Shown one piece after another: positions 9,534-21,118 of a DNA stretch of 32,163 nt. Under the pieces are notes generated by a model, which saw only the letters and a list, made by a program, of their open reading frames with translations, made no database searches and was not told the origin of the DNA. The translations under genes were made by a program, and so were the position numbers. The DNA is from Perkinsus marinus ATCC 50983 (Eukaryota > Perkinsozoa > Perkinsida > Perkinsidae), in contig NW_003205331.1 in assembly GCF_000006405.1 (NCBI RefSeq), positions 259,065-291,227 on the forward strand, written 5' to 3'. How positions within the stretch are numbered: the first letter of the stretch is position 1; every line of letters starts with the position of its first letter.

Positions 9534-11786
9534 TTGGTTTATGGTTTGGCAGTCCGTGGCAATTTCCACACCCCGGGTACCGTTTTTGCTGAGGGTGTCT
9601 CCCAGAAATTGACGTACACTGACCTTTACACTGTTTTACGTACGGGCTTTCTCAAGGACGACCCAATATACCAACGTTTGCAACGCGAGTCTCCGAGCAC
9701 TGATGGTGCCACTTTGTGGCGGGCGGCTATTGATGAGGTCGATAACCACACCATGGCTGGTCCCATCGACGGCGACAGTTATACGACTGACTATTTGATT
9801 TCACGTAGATTTCCCGTACGCCAGGTCTCCAAAACGAGGCCCTGTGACGATTACACTGCGTCGGGTCTGAACGATTGCCAATACTTCGATCGTCCCATGG
9901 CTCTACCCACCATTGACTTGATTACACAGATGTACAACGCTCTGTCGGGTTCCTGGCCTGATGATCTTGATCCGCATATGGAGTGCTGATCGCTAGAGTG
10001 CTTATCGGCAAGTCGCGTCGTTTCCTCCACACACTTTCTCTACTCTTGTCGCTATTCGTAATCCGTCTACGCCGCATTTATATTTGTTTAGACACTTCGC
10101 TCAGGCTTTTGGAGCCAGATCGAGTGTCTGGAACTACCTACGAGTATCACAAGCATTGGTCTTCCTCTCCAGGGCATATTTTTCCACTATCGTCGTTAGC
10201 TATATCGATGATTTTTCTGGCGGCGAAGGTGTATCGACTGTCGACTCAGCCTACTCTTCCTTCCTCTTTTTGAACTCTATTCTAGGCTGGAAATTAAAAA
10301 CTTCGAAAAGTTCTTCACCTTCTCATGCCATGGTTCTTTTAGGCATCGAAATATCTGTCTACAAACGAGCTGTTTCTCTTTCTGTTCCGCGTGAAAAATT
10401 ACATCGTATTTGTGGTTCTCTTGTCAATATTCTCTCATCGGGAGTTCTACCTTTTGGTCGAGCCTTAAAATTATGCGGTAAGTTAAATGTTGCTGCTTCC
10501 ACCTTTGCTTCCTGTGCTGGTAGACCCTTCATTCGGGTGCTTTACGATCATATCCATTTTGGACGTAAGTCCGGTTCGTCTTCCCAGTCACACTGCCATC
10601 GATTGTCTCCGATCATTGCTTTTTCTTTTACGCAGCTTCTCTGATGGACGATGCTTGACGTTATCCTCATTACATAGCTTTCCTGCGGCTGTCATATACT
10701 CTGATGCCGATGGGGATTGCCGTCTTGGAGGCTCCAAGTTGGAGCATGCCTTATTCGTCTCCACCACAAAAATGTCTACTTCTCAGAACCCTTACCTTTG
10801 TCTCTCTCGGCCATCTCTTGTTCCGATCCACCTAACATAGTCTTCCAAGAATGTTGTGCAACCCTCTGTGCAATCTCGACATTTGGTCCCATGCTCCGTA
10901 ATCATCGTGTGATGATCTTCATCGATGCTACATTTGTAGAACACATGATCTTGAAAGGTTCGTCCAAATCGCCTTCGCTCAATCGCCTGGGACTCGCGTT
11001 CTGGCTCTTAGCTGCAAAGATCGTCATTTCGATGTGGATTGGTGGTATACGAAGTCAATTTAACTTGGCTGATGCTCCTTCGCGTAGACTTTATCATGAC
11101 TTCTTTTCTTGGGATCGGTATAGGTTGATAAGTTCGCGTCCATCTTTATTACATTATGGAAATTGTCAGCATGCCCTCACGACGTGATGTTATAATATTC
11201 ATGACTCGTGTAGGTATGTTTCTTGCTTTTCGTTTTGCAGTCTTTGTTCATTCGTCAGCAAAAACTCTTCATTTCTCTCAATGTCTGACGAGATTCCCTT
11301 TCCACTGCATGTTGCTGCTGCGAGACTAAATCTGCAACGACTGGGAAGTGCTCGATTACAGGCCTCATTTACATCCACATCGGTACCACGCCGCATACTT
11401 GTAGATCCTTCCACTGTAATTGCGTCCACAGTGTGGACGCATAAGAGAACACACGATATTGTTGCAGCCTTCCCTCCGACTAACCAGTTATCGTTCCTTA
11501 AATTAATGAGAGATCAGAACATCAACATTACCCCACTCATCGAAAGAGCAGCTTTCGAACTACCTTTGGCAAAGGTCCTTTGCGCTCTGTTCTTCCATCT
11601 ACATTAGCAAGCTACAACGCCGGTCTACGTCACTACTTTGCTTTCTGTCGTTTATGGTCCGAGTTGTCGGGTACCTCCTTCGAATTTTTACCTCCGTCAG
11701 CGTCGATGCTGATGCGTTGGCTTGCTACATACCGTGACGCTTTGACCCAAGATTGTGAGAGCTTGGAAAAGGAATGGATAAGATGA
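9534..11786 (+). mobile_element. Broken DIRS-like (tyrosine recombinase) retrotransposon
   Basis: Old retroelement copy with, in order, a reverse transcriptase region (YIDD motif at 10201-10212, followed by LGW and LGIEI blocks), an RNase H-like region around 10.7-11.1 kb, and the N-terminal core-binding part of a tyrosine recombinase near 11.58-11.79 kb. This order is that of the DIRS/Ngaro group rather than LTR elements with a DDE integrase. It looks broken, with several interruptions, and is probably incomplete; the element ends were not found. It is best treated as a fossil of at least moderate age. Confidence 0.75.
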
Positions 11787-11789
11787 CGG

Positions 11790-12640
11790 CTGAGGAGTGT
11801 TTAGTGCCAGGTCGCGTAGAAAATATAGGCAGACGAGTGTATGTTAGACAACAAGTAGCATATGGAGCCGTAGAATATGAATGTATGCAGTTTTACAAAC
11901 TTTATAGTGGCTCCCTTAGGGTTCTGTCTACTTGACTCTGTCTATGACGCCGTTAGCATACAAGGCGCGATCTGGAGCATCGATCCGCATATCATCAGTC
12001 ATATTATCGTCAGTTTCGTACGGTGTGTCATCCGATCGCAACATTCTGATATACGCGATTCTGTCTGTAGGCGCTGAAGTATCATTGACCTGCACACACA
12101 TTGACACTAAGAGTCTTGGTCTGAGACGGACGAACATAATAATGTGTTTTAGCAAATTAGAGAGGCGGTTCACTACAATTTGTAGTCTATAAATGCACTC
12201 CCATCGTGGTGTCTCTCTCAGCCATTTCATCATACGGTGATATGTGTTTCTCTCTGAGATTTGATACGGCACACATCGACGGAGTGAAAGCGCCTGCTAT
12301 TTGCGCAATATAATCTCATCGATGCTTCTCTAGCCTAACACATTTCGTCAGTGTTTTCTTGTTGGAGTTGTATTCTCGGTTTGCCACTTACGGGAGTAGA
12401 CGTTCGGCAACATACTTCAAGGACTTCAGCAAGACTCGTGCAAGCGACACTGATCTTAACTTGAGATTGATTCTGGGAGCTCTTGCTCGTCAGTGTGCAA
12501 ATCATCAACTGAAAACACGATACATTGGTTGTGCGAAAGAATATTGATGAGAGGCGGCGGACGAAAACAAGATGGTCCGGAAAAGTTGTCTAGATTGAAG
12601 TCATCTGAAGCTGTTCAAAGCCGCGAGATAACATAAAGGC
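11790..12640. other. Intergenic region after the retroelement
   Basis: May contain further degraded element sequence. No gene was recognised. A small palindrome ACTACAA-T-TTGTAGT lies near 12172-12186. Confidence 0.4.
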
Positions 12641-12643
12641 TCC

Positions 12644-12841
12644 TCAAGGCCTCGAGCAGAAGCATTGGCTGTTAAAATGCAGGAAGCACTTCTCGCCTTC
12701 AGGGCATGGTGGATTGCAACTGCCAGTGGCACATTCATAAGTGGGCTGGACCAGGGCACGGAGTTGGGCGTCGCATTGTGGTACGATGGAGAGCAGGGCA
12801 AACCAAATGATGGTGATCAGGGAAAAGTAGGTCTTAACCAT
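12644..12841 (-). CDS. Small secreted cysteine-rich peptide, 65 aa
   Basis: Single-exon ORF with ATG at 12841 and TGA at 12644-12646. Residues 1-25 form a clear signal peptide (positive start, hydrophobic run SLITIIWFALLSIV, then a small-residue cleavage site near CDA-Q). The mature part of about 40 residues has six cysteines in the pattern C-x4-C-x3-C-x5-C-x7-C-x-C, including the CPEGEKC segment, and would be held by disulfides. The spacing recalls trypsin-inhibitor-like (TIL) or EB-type modules but is too short for a firm family call. Such peptides can be extracellular inhibitors, effectors or antimicrobial agents; nothing here decides. An intron or a longer mature form cannot be excluded, since only the open frame supports the ends. 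Confidence 0.6.
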   Translation of the reverse strand: MVKTYFSLITIIWFALLSIVPQCDAQLRALVQPTYECATGSCNPPCPEGEKCFLHFNSQCFCSRP

Positions 12842-13153
12842 TTTAGATAATAACGGATATTAAATAACCTGTATGAGGAAGCCTTTAGGATGTTCATTCA
12901 CGTCATGTCACGGCATGTTCGCGCGCGTATGCACGAATCTCGCTCGCCCATTGTTCGTTGCGTGAAACGGCTCGCAGCCCCCAGGCTGAAATGGACAAGA
13001 TAAGAAGCCTTATTACCTACTATGGATATCCCTAGTGTTGTTGAGTCAACCAGTGCGGGTATTACTACTAACATGGTGGAGAACCCGCTGGCTGAGCCCC
13101 TTGAAGTCCTCGGTATTGCTGAACGGGTGTTACTACTAACTCGGCTACAGTAT

Positions 13154-13196
13154 GCGCACAACCGCCGTTGTGCGCGCATAGGCACTCCGACGGAGT
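13154..13196. repeat. Adjacent palindrome pair
   Basis: GCGCACAAC (13154-13162) pairs exactly with 13167-13175 across a CGCC loop; eight bases later ACTCCG-A-CGGAGT occupies 13184-13196. It has the same two-in-a-row layout as the other pairs in the window. Confidence 0.7.
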
Positions 13197-13471
13197 CTCT
13201 CCATACACCGGATATTGTACGACATACTACGCCCTAGCTGTGGATTCGCCAACAACGAGGCTTTCGAAGGGTCGGAATCCACTCCGCTTCTCTCATGCTT
13301 GTCGGTACGAGATATGACTGTGTAACAACGCGTTGGCAGCCGCTCCCTATACATGCGTGAGAAACTAGTTCTGACAACTCATGATAATTACAAAATAACG
13401 AATGTTCGTAGTAGAATTTCCTCCCCGCTGGCCAGAAAGTTATCACTTAGTCACAGATCGCTGTTTTACCG

Positions 13472-14055
13472 TCATTTACAACCTTGTATCGAATACCGAC
13501 TCTTGTAAAGGAACGCGGTTTCTTGGGAGAACATTTGCGAGAGTCCCCTCGTGAAAGTACTGCTGTGCGGACCGCACAGGGTGGCCGATTCCGGCTCGCG
13601 CGGGATGTAATGTATGTAACAGTGTGTGTTTGAGGAGTACATGATCTTGAATTGCCACAACCGGAGATCGTTTCTGATGTTAGGATTGTATTTCTAGTGT
13701 GACAATCTGACGCAACGCTCATTTGACAACGCTGACGTCAAGGCTTGGTACATGTTGGAATGTGTATATGATGAAAGTGTTGTCTTGGGCTCATACAAAT
13801 TGGTCAAGTACAGCTCAGCTGACCGTGAGTGAGAGTCTGTTGCGATACCATCGGGATCGGCCCATCCGCCCAGCTGGTGCATACACCAGACGACGCTGAA
13901 TATAAAGCATGGGACACCGTAGAAGCATTGGTGCTCACTGGTCTGATCCTCCGGCTTGATGCGTCTCCCTGTGATGGTACGCGACAAGAGTCTGTAGCAG
14001 AGCCTAGGGCGGCAAGAAGAGTGTATATCGCGATGAATGCTAATATGGCATGCAT
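13472..14055 (-). CDS. Probable secreted protein, exon structure unresolved
   Basis: An ATG at 14055 starts a good signal peptide (MHAILAFIAIYTLLAALGSA). Further down the minus strand two long stretches look coding: one in 13694-13970 with several Cys and Trp (YGVPCFIFSVVWCMHQLGGW) and one ending at TGA 13472-13474 (MYSSNTHCYIHYIP). The three pieces are not all in one frame, and the introns that would join them would be only about 17-18 nt, so the model is not settled. No known domain was recognised. It could be a secreted cysteine-containing protein next to the small secreted peptide at 12.6-12.8 kb, or a decayed gene. Confidence 0.35.
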
Positions 14056-14457
14056 TGAAGTTGAAACTTCAATCCAAAATCGGCGTCTTCTGGGCGAGCA
14101 TGGACACCGGTTGAGAAAGTCAAAGGTCATGCAAGTGAGCAAGACCCCTCGTTCGTAGGAAACGGGAAAAGGGGTGGGATCGACAGGATTCTGAGTAGCT
14201 TTGAGAAGATCTCGTTGCTCTGTCGTGTTCCGGGGCGGTTTGAATGATTCCGCGGCTTGGATTTTATTATTACCCTCGGATTCTGTATTCCACAGAATAC
14301 AGGTGATAGTAGCTGATCGGCTCACTTCGATCACGCCTGTCGTTATTGGTGATCGAATCCCTGTTCATGAGATGGAAGTGAAATTCGACGAGGGCCTTCG
14401 GTCGGCTTCAAAGGCTTCTGCGATTGCCTCAGTAGAAGTCTAGTCTCTGTTTGAAAA

Positions 14458-16825
14458 ATGGCTAGATTCGAGCCCTTCGGAGATCAGCACAAGTTCTGTG
14501 AGCCGTCTTGGTATCAAGGTAAGGCACCCCTGACGTTTTGCAGCGGAGTCGTCGTTTGGGCAGGTGCCTTTACGCCTTACTATACGGCTTCACATGCTGA
14601 GTTCAGGAAACGTGTGAGGGACTTCGTGATGAAAGAGATCGACCCTTACGCTGAGAGTTGGCTTGAAAAAGGCGGGTGAGTGAGGGCCACAACTTGACGT
14701 TCTCGCACGTCACTTTCAAGCTACCCTCTGAGCATCCACAAGAAAATGTACGACGCTGGACTGCAACAAGCTGTACTCAGAGTCCCGTCTGAGCTCAGCA
14801 AAACGCCACTAGGTATGTGCATTTATAGTTTTGTTGTAAAGACGTCCAGGGTATTTTGTGACCGCGCGTATCCGCGCTCAAAAACGCCACCTGTCAACTC
14901 GATAGTTTTGGGTGTCAACGTGGAGGACGAACTCACCGAGCACCCCCAAAGAATGTGCTACCCATTACTAAGGACCTCAGGAACTGCATGCTGCTAGAAA
15001 CTCGCACGCTCCGCTGTTCCAGTGTGAGCTGCATTTATTTGAATTGAGGCTAGCGTGACGCGAGTGTGCGCTTATGAGGACGACTCGCTTATTAGAATAT
15101 TTTTCTTGTAAGCCTCGGTAGCTCAGTCGGTAGAGCGCGTGCCTTTTAAGCCCGTGGTCGTGGGTTCGAGCCCCGCCCGAGGTGTTTTGGGTAGTTAGCG
15201 CTTCAGCAATGTATATACGGTCGAGTAGTGAGACGTCAACGAGATCAAAATACAGTACATTCTTGGAAGATGCACTGTTGTATCTTATGGACAATGATTC
15301 CCCGGGGAAAAACTTGAGCCATTTCAGAAGAATATGACATCTTCCACGAGATAATATTTTTCGACGAGATGGCTAGAGCGGAATGTTATCCGCGCATGGT
15401 AAGTCTCCAGTAAGTGCACTCAGGGGACCACCCTAATGCCTGTTAGATAAGCATCGATTCCATGGCTTTGCCTCCACTCATTAAGTACGGCCCGGCTCAT
15501 TTACGCGAAAAGTACGTAACGCCTGATATCTCCAACGCTAGAATTGAACTGGATTTTGCAGATCTTGAGCTCTCGACGTTTTTTGAATAATCGAACATAC
15601 TTTAGGTTAGTGCCGCAAGTCGTGAGTGGGGAGAAGCATATTGCCCTTGGTATAACAGAACCCACTGCAGGGAGTGACGTTGCACAAATCAAAACAACAG
15701 CTGTCAAACGGGGAGATGAGTATGTTGTAAACGGGTAAGCCGAAGGTGTCTCATGTAGTTAAAGAGCGTCATCTGGCATTAGGCAGAAGAAATGGATTAC
15801 TGGTGGTTTGATCGCGGATTACATAACGCTGGCTGTCCGCACTGGCTCGGAGGGGATGAACGGCATATCCCTTTTATGTGTTGACATGAAGTCGCCTGGC
15901 ATCACGGTGATGCTCAACAACTTGGGCATCTCTGGCTGTCCACTGAGACTGTAGGTCCGTGGACTTCCTACGATGGGGGACACCGATTTGAAGTCCACCT
16001 TTGTAACTTTCGATGATGTGTAAGTGCATAGGCAGACTCCTATCGAGCAGCTGTTATGGACAGGAGAGTGCCTGCCGAAAATCTGATTGGTGTGGAAAAC
16101 GGCGGTTTCATTGCTCTCATGGAGAACTTCAACCATGAGAGGTGACGGCCTGCTCGGATGATGGTTCTGAGCATTACCTCGCCGCTTCAGGTTGTTGATA
16201 GCCGTCGGTGCTGCTAGGGGAGCTCGGCGATGCTACTCTCTAGCATTGAAGTAATCGCACATGGAAACGCTACAGATATCCCCATTGCCATTCCTCAGGC
16301 ACGCGATGAAGCGTAAGACTTTCGGGAAGAAGTTGATTGAACACCAAGTGATCCGCTATAAGCTCGCCGAAATGGCTAGAATGGTGAGGAGGAATACTTC
16401 GGGCAGCTGGTATACTCAGCTCGTCATCTCAGGTGGAGTCACTATGGACTGAGGTGGAACATGTTGGCCTGCAGTTCAAGCAGAGAGTTCCCGATCGTCA
16501 ACTGGGGGCTGATTGTGCTATTCTCAAGGTTAACGCGTCTAAGGTCATCATCCCCTTCGGCTCGCAGACACGAATCAAGTTCACTTATTTAGGCATTCGA
16601 GTACTGCGCCAGAGAGGCAGTCCAAATCTTCGGTGGTGCTGGAGTGACGAGGGAAGGTCAGGGACGTTATGTGGAACGCTTATACAGGTATGATAGAACT
16701 CACTCATCATCATCATCAACTGGGTCATTCGCAGGAGTGTCCGTTTGAGTGCTATACCCGGAGGAAGTGAAGAGATACTTCTTGATTTAACTATGAGGAT
16801 GGTTGCAGCTAAGGCACGCAGCTAG
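14458..16825 (+). CDS. Acyl-CoA dehydrogenase family flavoprotein, 14 exons, 412 aa
   Basis: FAD enzyme that oxidises acyl-CoA thioesters at C2-C3. Exons: 14458-14518, 14564-14675, 14721-14812, 15328-15398, 15447-15511, 15606-15734, 15783-15906, 15955-16019, 16064-16141, 16191-16250, 16299-16383, 16433-16543, 16593-16687, 16735-16825; all junctions GT-AG with continuous frame. Family marks: N-terminal helical domain ([24 protein letters not shown]), FAD/substrate block ITEPTAGSD (150-158) and KKWITGG (179-185), C-terminal helical block [13 protein letters not shown] (about 290-302), and [18 protein letters not shown] (363-380). Length is typical. The start lacks an obvious mitochondrial presequence and the C-terminus (KARS) is not a standard PTS1, so location is open. 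Intron 7 is 48 nt and in frame, so it could be mistaken for coding with one stop. Intron 3 (515 nt) holds a tRNA gene. Confidence 0.92.
15112..15184 (+). tRNA. tRNA-Lys (anticodon UUU)
   Basis: 73-nt cloverleaf with acceptor stem GCCTCGG/CCGAGGT (15112-15118 with 15177-15183, one G:U end pair), D-arm from GCTC, anticodon loop CTTTTAA with TTT at 15145-15147, T-arm GTGGG-TTCGAGC-CCCGC and discriminator G at 15184. No intron. TTTT follows at 15185-15189 and could serve as a polymerase III stop. The third anticodon-stem pair (15140 with 15152) is a T/C mismatch, which is unusual for a working tRNA. The gene lies in the sense orientation inside intron 3 of the acyl-CoA dehydrogenase gene. Confidence 0.85.
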
Positions 16826-17149
16826 ATGCTGTGAATCACGAATCGTGGAAGATGGATGACCATGATTGTTTCAATTTTTTTTTCTCTCGATATGTCTTGA
16901 GTGAGCACAGCAGTCTAACTTAGACCATTGATGTTAACTTGAACGTTTCAAGTTGACTCGGTGCGTTCATATGCCTGTATCGCGGTTTCACAGAGACGAA
17001 TCGATGCGTTTGACGACAGTATCGTCTAATACCAATGGTCATCAAGTAATCGTTAATTGTATCCATGATATTATAATATGTCTGAACACATGATGTTGGT
17101 GCGACACGTCCTATCTCGAGCCGTAAAACCTCATAAGGGCCATGATTCC

Positions 17150-18324
17150 CAAATCAATTAAAAGTAACACCCTACCGATACAGCTGCTGGAAGGTGTCCT
17201 GGTGCGCCGTGCGTCACTGGGATGAGGAGAAGGCATCTTTTCAAGTCGAGTTCAATGCGGCGGGTGACTTCATATTCGCTTCCTTCGATCACCGTCCCGA
17301 CACCGAGTTCGACGATGTTAGGATTATAGCGTTGCTATCACGATGGAGCCAGAAACGATTAACTCTAACCTAGTGTTGAGCTAGTGTAATCGATACTCTG
17401 GGTGAGATGACCCCCGATACCCCAGGTTCCCCGAGTGCGAGCAGCCTTCGCAACTCGTCGGAATTGGAGACTTTGAAGTAGGCCTTCGAAGTCTAACATC
17501 TGCAGAGAGAAACTCATCCACCGGTGATGGTGAGGAGGCTGGGGTAAGAGCTACAGATCTTGTATCCCCAACAATAGCTTCGTTTGGATAAGCTCCGAGT
17601 ATCCAGCCCAAATACCCCAACTCCTCACTCAACTAAATAACGAAAGTTATCGTCACCATTATCATGAGGGCAAGTGGTAAACAACTAAGTTGCAACTGTT
17701 CGAGCATGTTGCGAGCTTAGTTGGGGGGACACTACAGGGAAGGAGACTTTGAGACAGAACCAAGTGCCAGGCTTGCCCTAGAGGTGAGCAGGTTGGTATA
17801 CTCGTCCGCCGATCCATCTGTTCCTTCTTCAAGCGTCTGGGTATGCTAACACACAAAGTGGGTCTTCCGACACCAAGGTGGTTTTTGTCTAGCTACTAAA
17901 AGCCAAAAACAATGAACTTCAGTGACTAAAGGAGCCCGACGGCCGCCACTTCGCAGCCACAGGGCGGAAAGAAAGCACAGCCCGCGCACAGTCGCCAAGG
18001 TATCCTGAGGAAGTCAGACTCTTGCGGCTGGGCGGCAAGCTGTTAGAGATGCTATATTTCGTTGATCGATCCTTACAAGTAAGTTCTTGTCTCAGATCAC
18101 TTGTTAGCAAGGAAAACTTCTTCCAACTCAAGTTGATACCGTAAAATTTCAACATCGCCACAGTTTCCCATCCAGAGCTAGATCTTTCAATACGCACACT
18201 CCCAGAACACTCCCCAACTTCAACGTAGCGGAGTGCGTTCAATTTTCCACCTACATTTCTACAGCCCCTAAGGAATAACTTGACTACGCAATCCAACAAT
18301 AACTCTCTTGAAAAGTAACAACAT
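17150..18324 (-). CDS. Unresolved coding region, probably minus-strand gene
   Basis: Several stretches look coding on the minus strand: from an ATG at 18324 across a plausible 37-nt intron into a long frame ending at 17919, a frame at 17381-17632, and a stretch near 17190-17310 (RYNPNIVELGVGTVIEG). However, the plus strand is also open and protein-like at about 17190-17370 and 17930-18080, and no set of introns joined either strand into one frame. No domain was recognised. If on the minus strand it starts 189 bp downstream of the transporter stop codon. It may be a real but fast-evolving gene, two short genes, or partly chance open frame. Confidence 0.3.
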
Positions 18325-18512
18325 CCTATTAAAACAACATATAGACAACAACAACGATGATGATATAACCGATGGAAATCCTAGCAAAGGTCATCGAGAA
18401 GTGCCATCATCTATTTAAAATCATCACAGAACACTAACGTTATCAGGAACAGTAGTATATGGCGCCCGCCAGTTATAGTAGTAAACAGAAGACACGATAA
18501 CAATACGATATG

Positions 18513-20134
18513 CTAACCGAAGTTCTTGATGGCACCATACGAGCCCACCGCAATCATCGGCACACACCACGTTAACACGACCAAAATAAACAGAGTCTCT
18601 GCCTTGTGAGCTTTAACATAGGCCCTCAACGAACCTGAAAACGACGAATAATAGTCCACATTTATATTCATCTGCGCACTGAACTAACGCCAGTCGCAAC
18701 CTATTTCCGATTTAAACGCCCCCGGTCACCTAAGACGATTTGCTGGATTCTCATGTAATATATACACGGCATCATAGCAACCATGAAGACCATCGTAAAG
18801 GAACCAAGTATGTCCAGCAGACTAGATATGTTAGGAACAGAGACTGCTATTATAGTGGTGAATAGAATACATGCCAGACGAGCAAGGAACCTCTTTATGC
18901 CCGCCCGACGAGAGTTGTCATCTACATCAATGTTAAGAACGTACTCCAGAGAGGAGGCAATCGGAAGCAAAAGTACCTGAATCGGACCTGTTCTGTATCT
19001 TGCAAGTTGAACCTCGAGATACTTACCACATAATGCGGCACACTGGACATAACGATTGCAATGAGAGTAATATAAGCCCATGCACCCGACACGGGCTCGT
19101 TAGGAGGAACGATCGAATCCATAATAGGATGATCTCTCAAGGAGCGACCATATCCGAAGTAACCACACACACCAATACCAAAATACACAGTAAATATTAT
19201 ACCATAGGCCCATCTAGAAACTGCCACGAAATGAGTCGGCTTGGCCATATCTCGAACCAACGTCGCAACAGAATTAGTAACGTTAAATGAGAGAATACAC
19301 ACACCAAAATTCGTTGCGATTTCAATGAAATCCGGTACGAAAATATCATACACGATCGGCTCTTTCGAAGTTATCTAAAATAACCATTATAAAGCAATCG
19401 AGTTATACCACAACTTACCCCAACCAGAAGGCCATTGGCGCTGACTACGGTGAATAAGGTGAGGATCGACACCATACCAACAGCAGCGACATATGATACT
19501 TCATGCATCGTTCGTAGGAAGGTAAAAGGGATGAAAAATACAGCCCAAATAATTATCCAAATACGTTGGGAAATGGATGGTATCAACTTGGTGGTATTCT
19601 CGCCCAACAGAACCAACAACGATGCGCAAATACCCGACATAGTCACATGGACGATAGCAGCAGTCAATGCACGACCTACACTACTATACAACTCGACACA
19701 ACTAGAGCAACTGGCTTACCCCACTTGCCGTAACAAGCTCGACCGAGGTCCTCATATGTGTATACATGTCCACGACCCTTCGGCGTGAGAGCAATACCCA
19801 TATACAACTTGGATACCGCAAAACCAGCAAATAAGACACCAAGGGTGAGGACGAAGGCACCACCAAGCCAGCCACAAGAAGCGAATACAGTGGGAAGCAT
19901 AACTACACCCATACCTGAGAAAGGCGATGAAATTTGTGGGATGTGAGAGGACTTACCAATTGCAGATAATACTATGCTGAAAACCCCACGGATGTCGGTG
20001 CATTTGCCATGGTGACACTGGGGATCAACGTCACCGCCTTTGACGGTCTCGTCGAATCCCTTCACCTCAACCTCAGGCACACGATGAACACGTTGCAATT
20101 CAACATCACTGCCCTTTGGATCGACAATGGTCAT
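18513..20134 (-). CDS. AAAP-family amino-acid transporter, 6 exons, 448 aa
   Basis: Multi-pass membrane transporter of the amino acid/auxin permease (AAAP) type related to vacuolar AVT and SLC36/38 proteins. Exons: 19957-20134, 19720-19914, 19419-19675, 19027-19374, 18730-18976, 18513-18634, all GT-AG and in frame. A soluble N-terminal tail of about 50 residues precedes the first membrane helix, which carries the family motif SAIGMGVVMLPTVFASCGW. About ten more hydrophobic segments follow, including LSFNVTNSVATLVRDM and a final helix AETLFILVVLTWCVPMIAVG near the C-terminus KNFG. The start ATG at 20134 is preceded in frame by further open sequence, but this one gives the usual tail length. 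Substrate (which amino acids) and membrane cannot be told from sequence. Introns are 42-95 nt with no inserted repeats. Confidence 0.92.
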
Positions 20135-20533
20135 AACTCGAAGATAAAGATTAAAGAAGCTGACAAAAACAATATTAGTTCTTAGTGGCGCACATAAGAA
20201 AAAACACGATTCATAATCACTACAAGAACCACTCGCTAGAGGATATTCACCCGAGAAAGACACAATGGAGCTAGGTAAAGATATTTTGCTATTGACATCA
20301 TCGATAGGGCTCAGTAGCGTTGAGAAATTATAAGATTAAGTAAGATTGCAAGATTTGGCTACTTCGTAAACGATCGTATCATGCACTGTGCTATGCAGAG
20401 CACTTTATTGGTGCCGATTCATAATTCTACAACAGATAAATTTGACTCTAGAAGTAACTCTGCGGAATTTCACAACTATTAGTAGGAGTAGTTTATTGAA
20501 TATTGCTATCATCTGACTACTGCAAGTCTTTGC

Positions 20534-20788
20534 ATGTCCGAAACCGCTCTGGAAGGGGCTCCTTCTACCCCCTCTACGACAATCAATCGGGTGAGGAGGA
20601 TGATCCTCGATATCGAGATTCGTATAGCCGCGGAGACTCGTGAGCTATTACGATGCCATTCACCACTCCCTGAGAACAACACCGATTATCATCACGTGCA
20701 TTCAACAGAGAGGTACCGTCCAGTGCAAAAGGTCTCCTCAGCGGTCTCTGATAAACAATCGTCAATCGCTTGTCGTACCGCTCGATAG
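20534..20788 (+). CDS. Hypothetical short ORF, 84 aa, next to an assembly gap
   Basis: Complete ORF from ATG 20534 to TAG, divergent from the transporter gene with 400 bp between starts. The product is hydrophilic with a helical Arg/Glu-rich stretch (RMILDIEIRIAAETRELLR) and no signal peptide or known domain. It ends one base before the run of N. It may be the first exon of a longer gene hidden in the gap, or a chance frame. Confidence 0.3.
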   Translation: MSETALEGAPSTPSTTINRVRRMILDIEIRIAAETRELLRCHSPLPENNTDYHHVHSTERYRPVQKVSSAVSDKQSSIACRTAR

Positions 20789-20789
20789 T

Positions 20790-20889
20790 NNNNNNNNNNN
20801 NNNNNNNNNNNNNNNNNNNNNNNNNNNNNNNNNNNNNNNNNNNNNNNNNNNNNNNNNNNNNNNNNNNNNNNNNNNNNNNNNNNNNNNNN
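20790..20889. other. Assembly gap (100 N)
   Basis: Exactly 100 N, the usual placeholder for a gap of unknown size, so true spacing between the flanks is unknown. Confidence 0.99.
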
Positions 20890-21118
20890 TCGCACAAGGT
20901 TTCAATACGTCCGTCAACACTACTGATCAACACAGCAACGAAGATTCTCAGAGAAACTCCGCTAGAAAAAACATAATCTTTCTATCAATAAAAACTTAAT
21001 AATCAGATGCCATATCTGCGAGCCACATGTGATCAGCCGAGGGAGCCATAGCAGATCTCGTTGAAGGCGGGTCCGCTCGCCAAAACCTGAGGCCAAATTC
21101 CAATGGACACACACCTGT

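Noticed and set aside
12359-12547. Plus-strand 62-residue frame as a continuation of the retroelement
   Set aside because: No recombinase motif could be recognised in it, so the element was not extended this far.
14977-15294. Minus-strand 105-residue frame over the tRNA
   Set aside because: It is a shadow of the tRNA and intron sequence; the reading across the tRNA gives a well-known type of false protein.
15907-15954. In-frame stop codon suggesting a broken acyl-CoA dehydrogenase
   Set aside because: The stop lies in a 48-nt in-frame GT-AG intron; removing it restores the expected family sequence ([14 protein letters not shown]).
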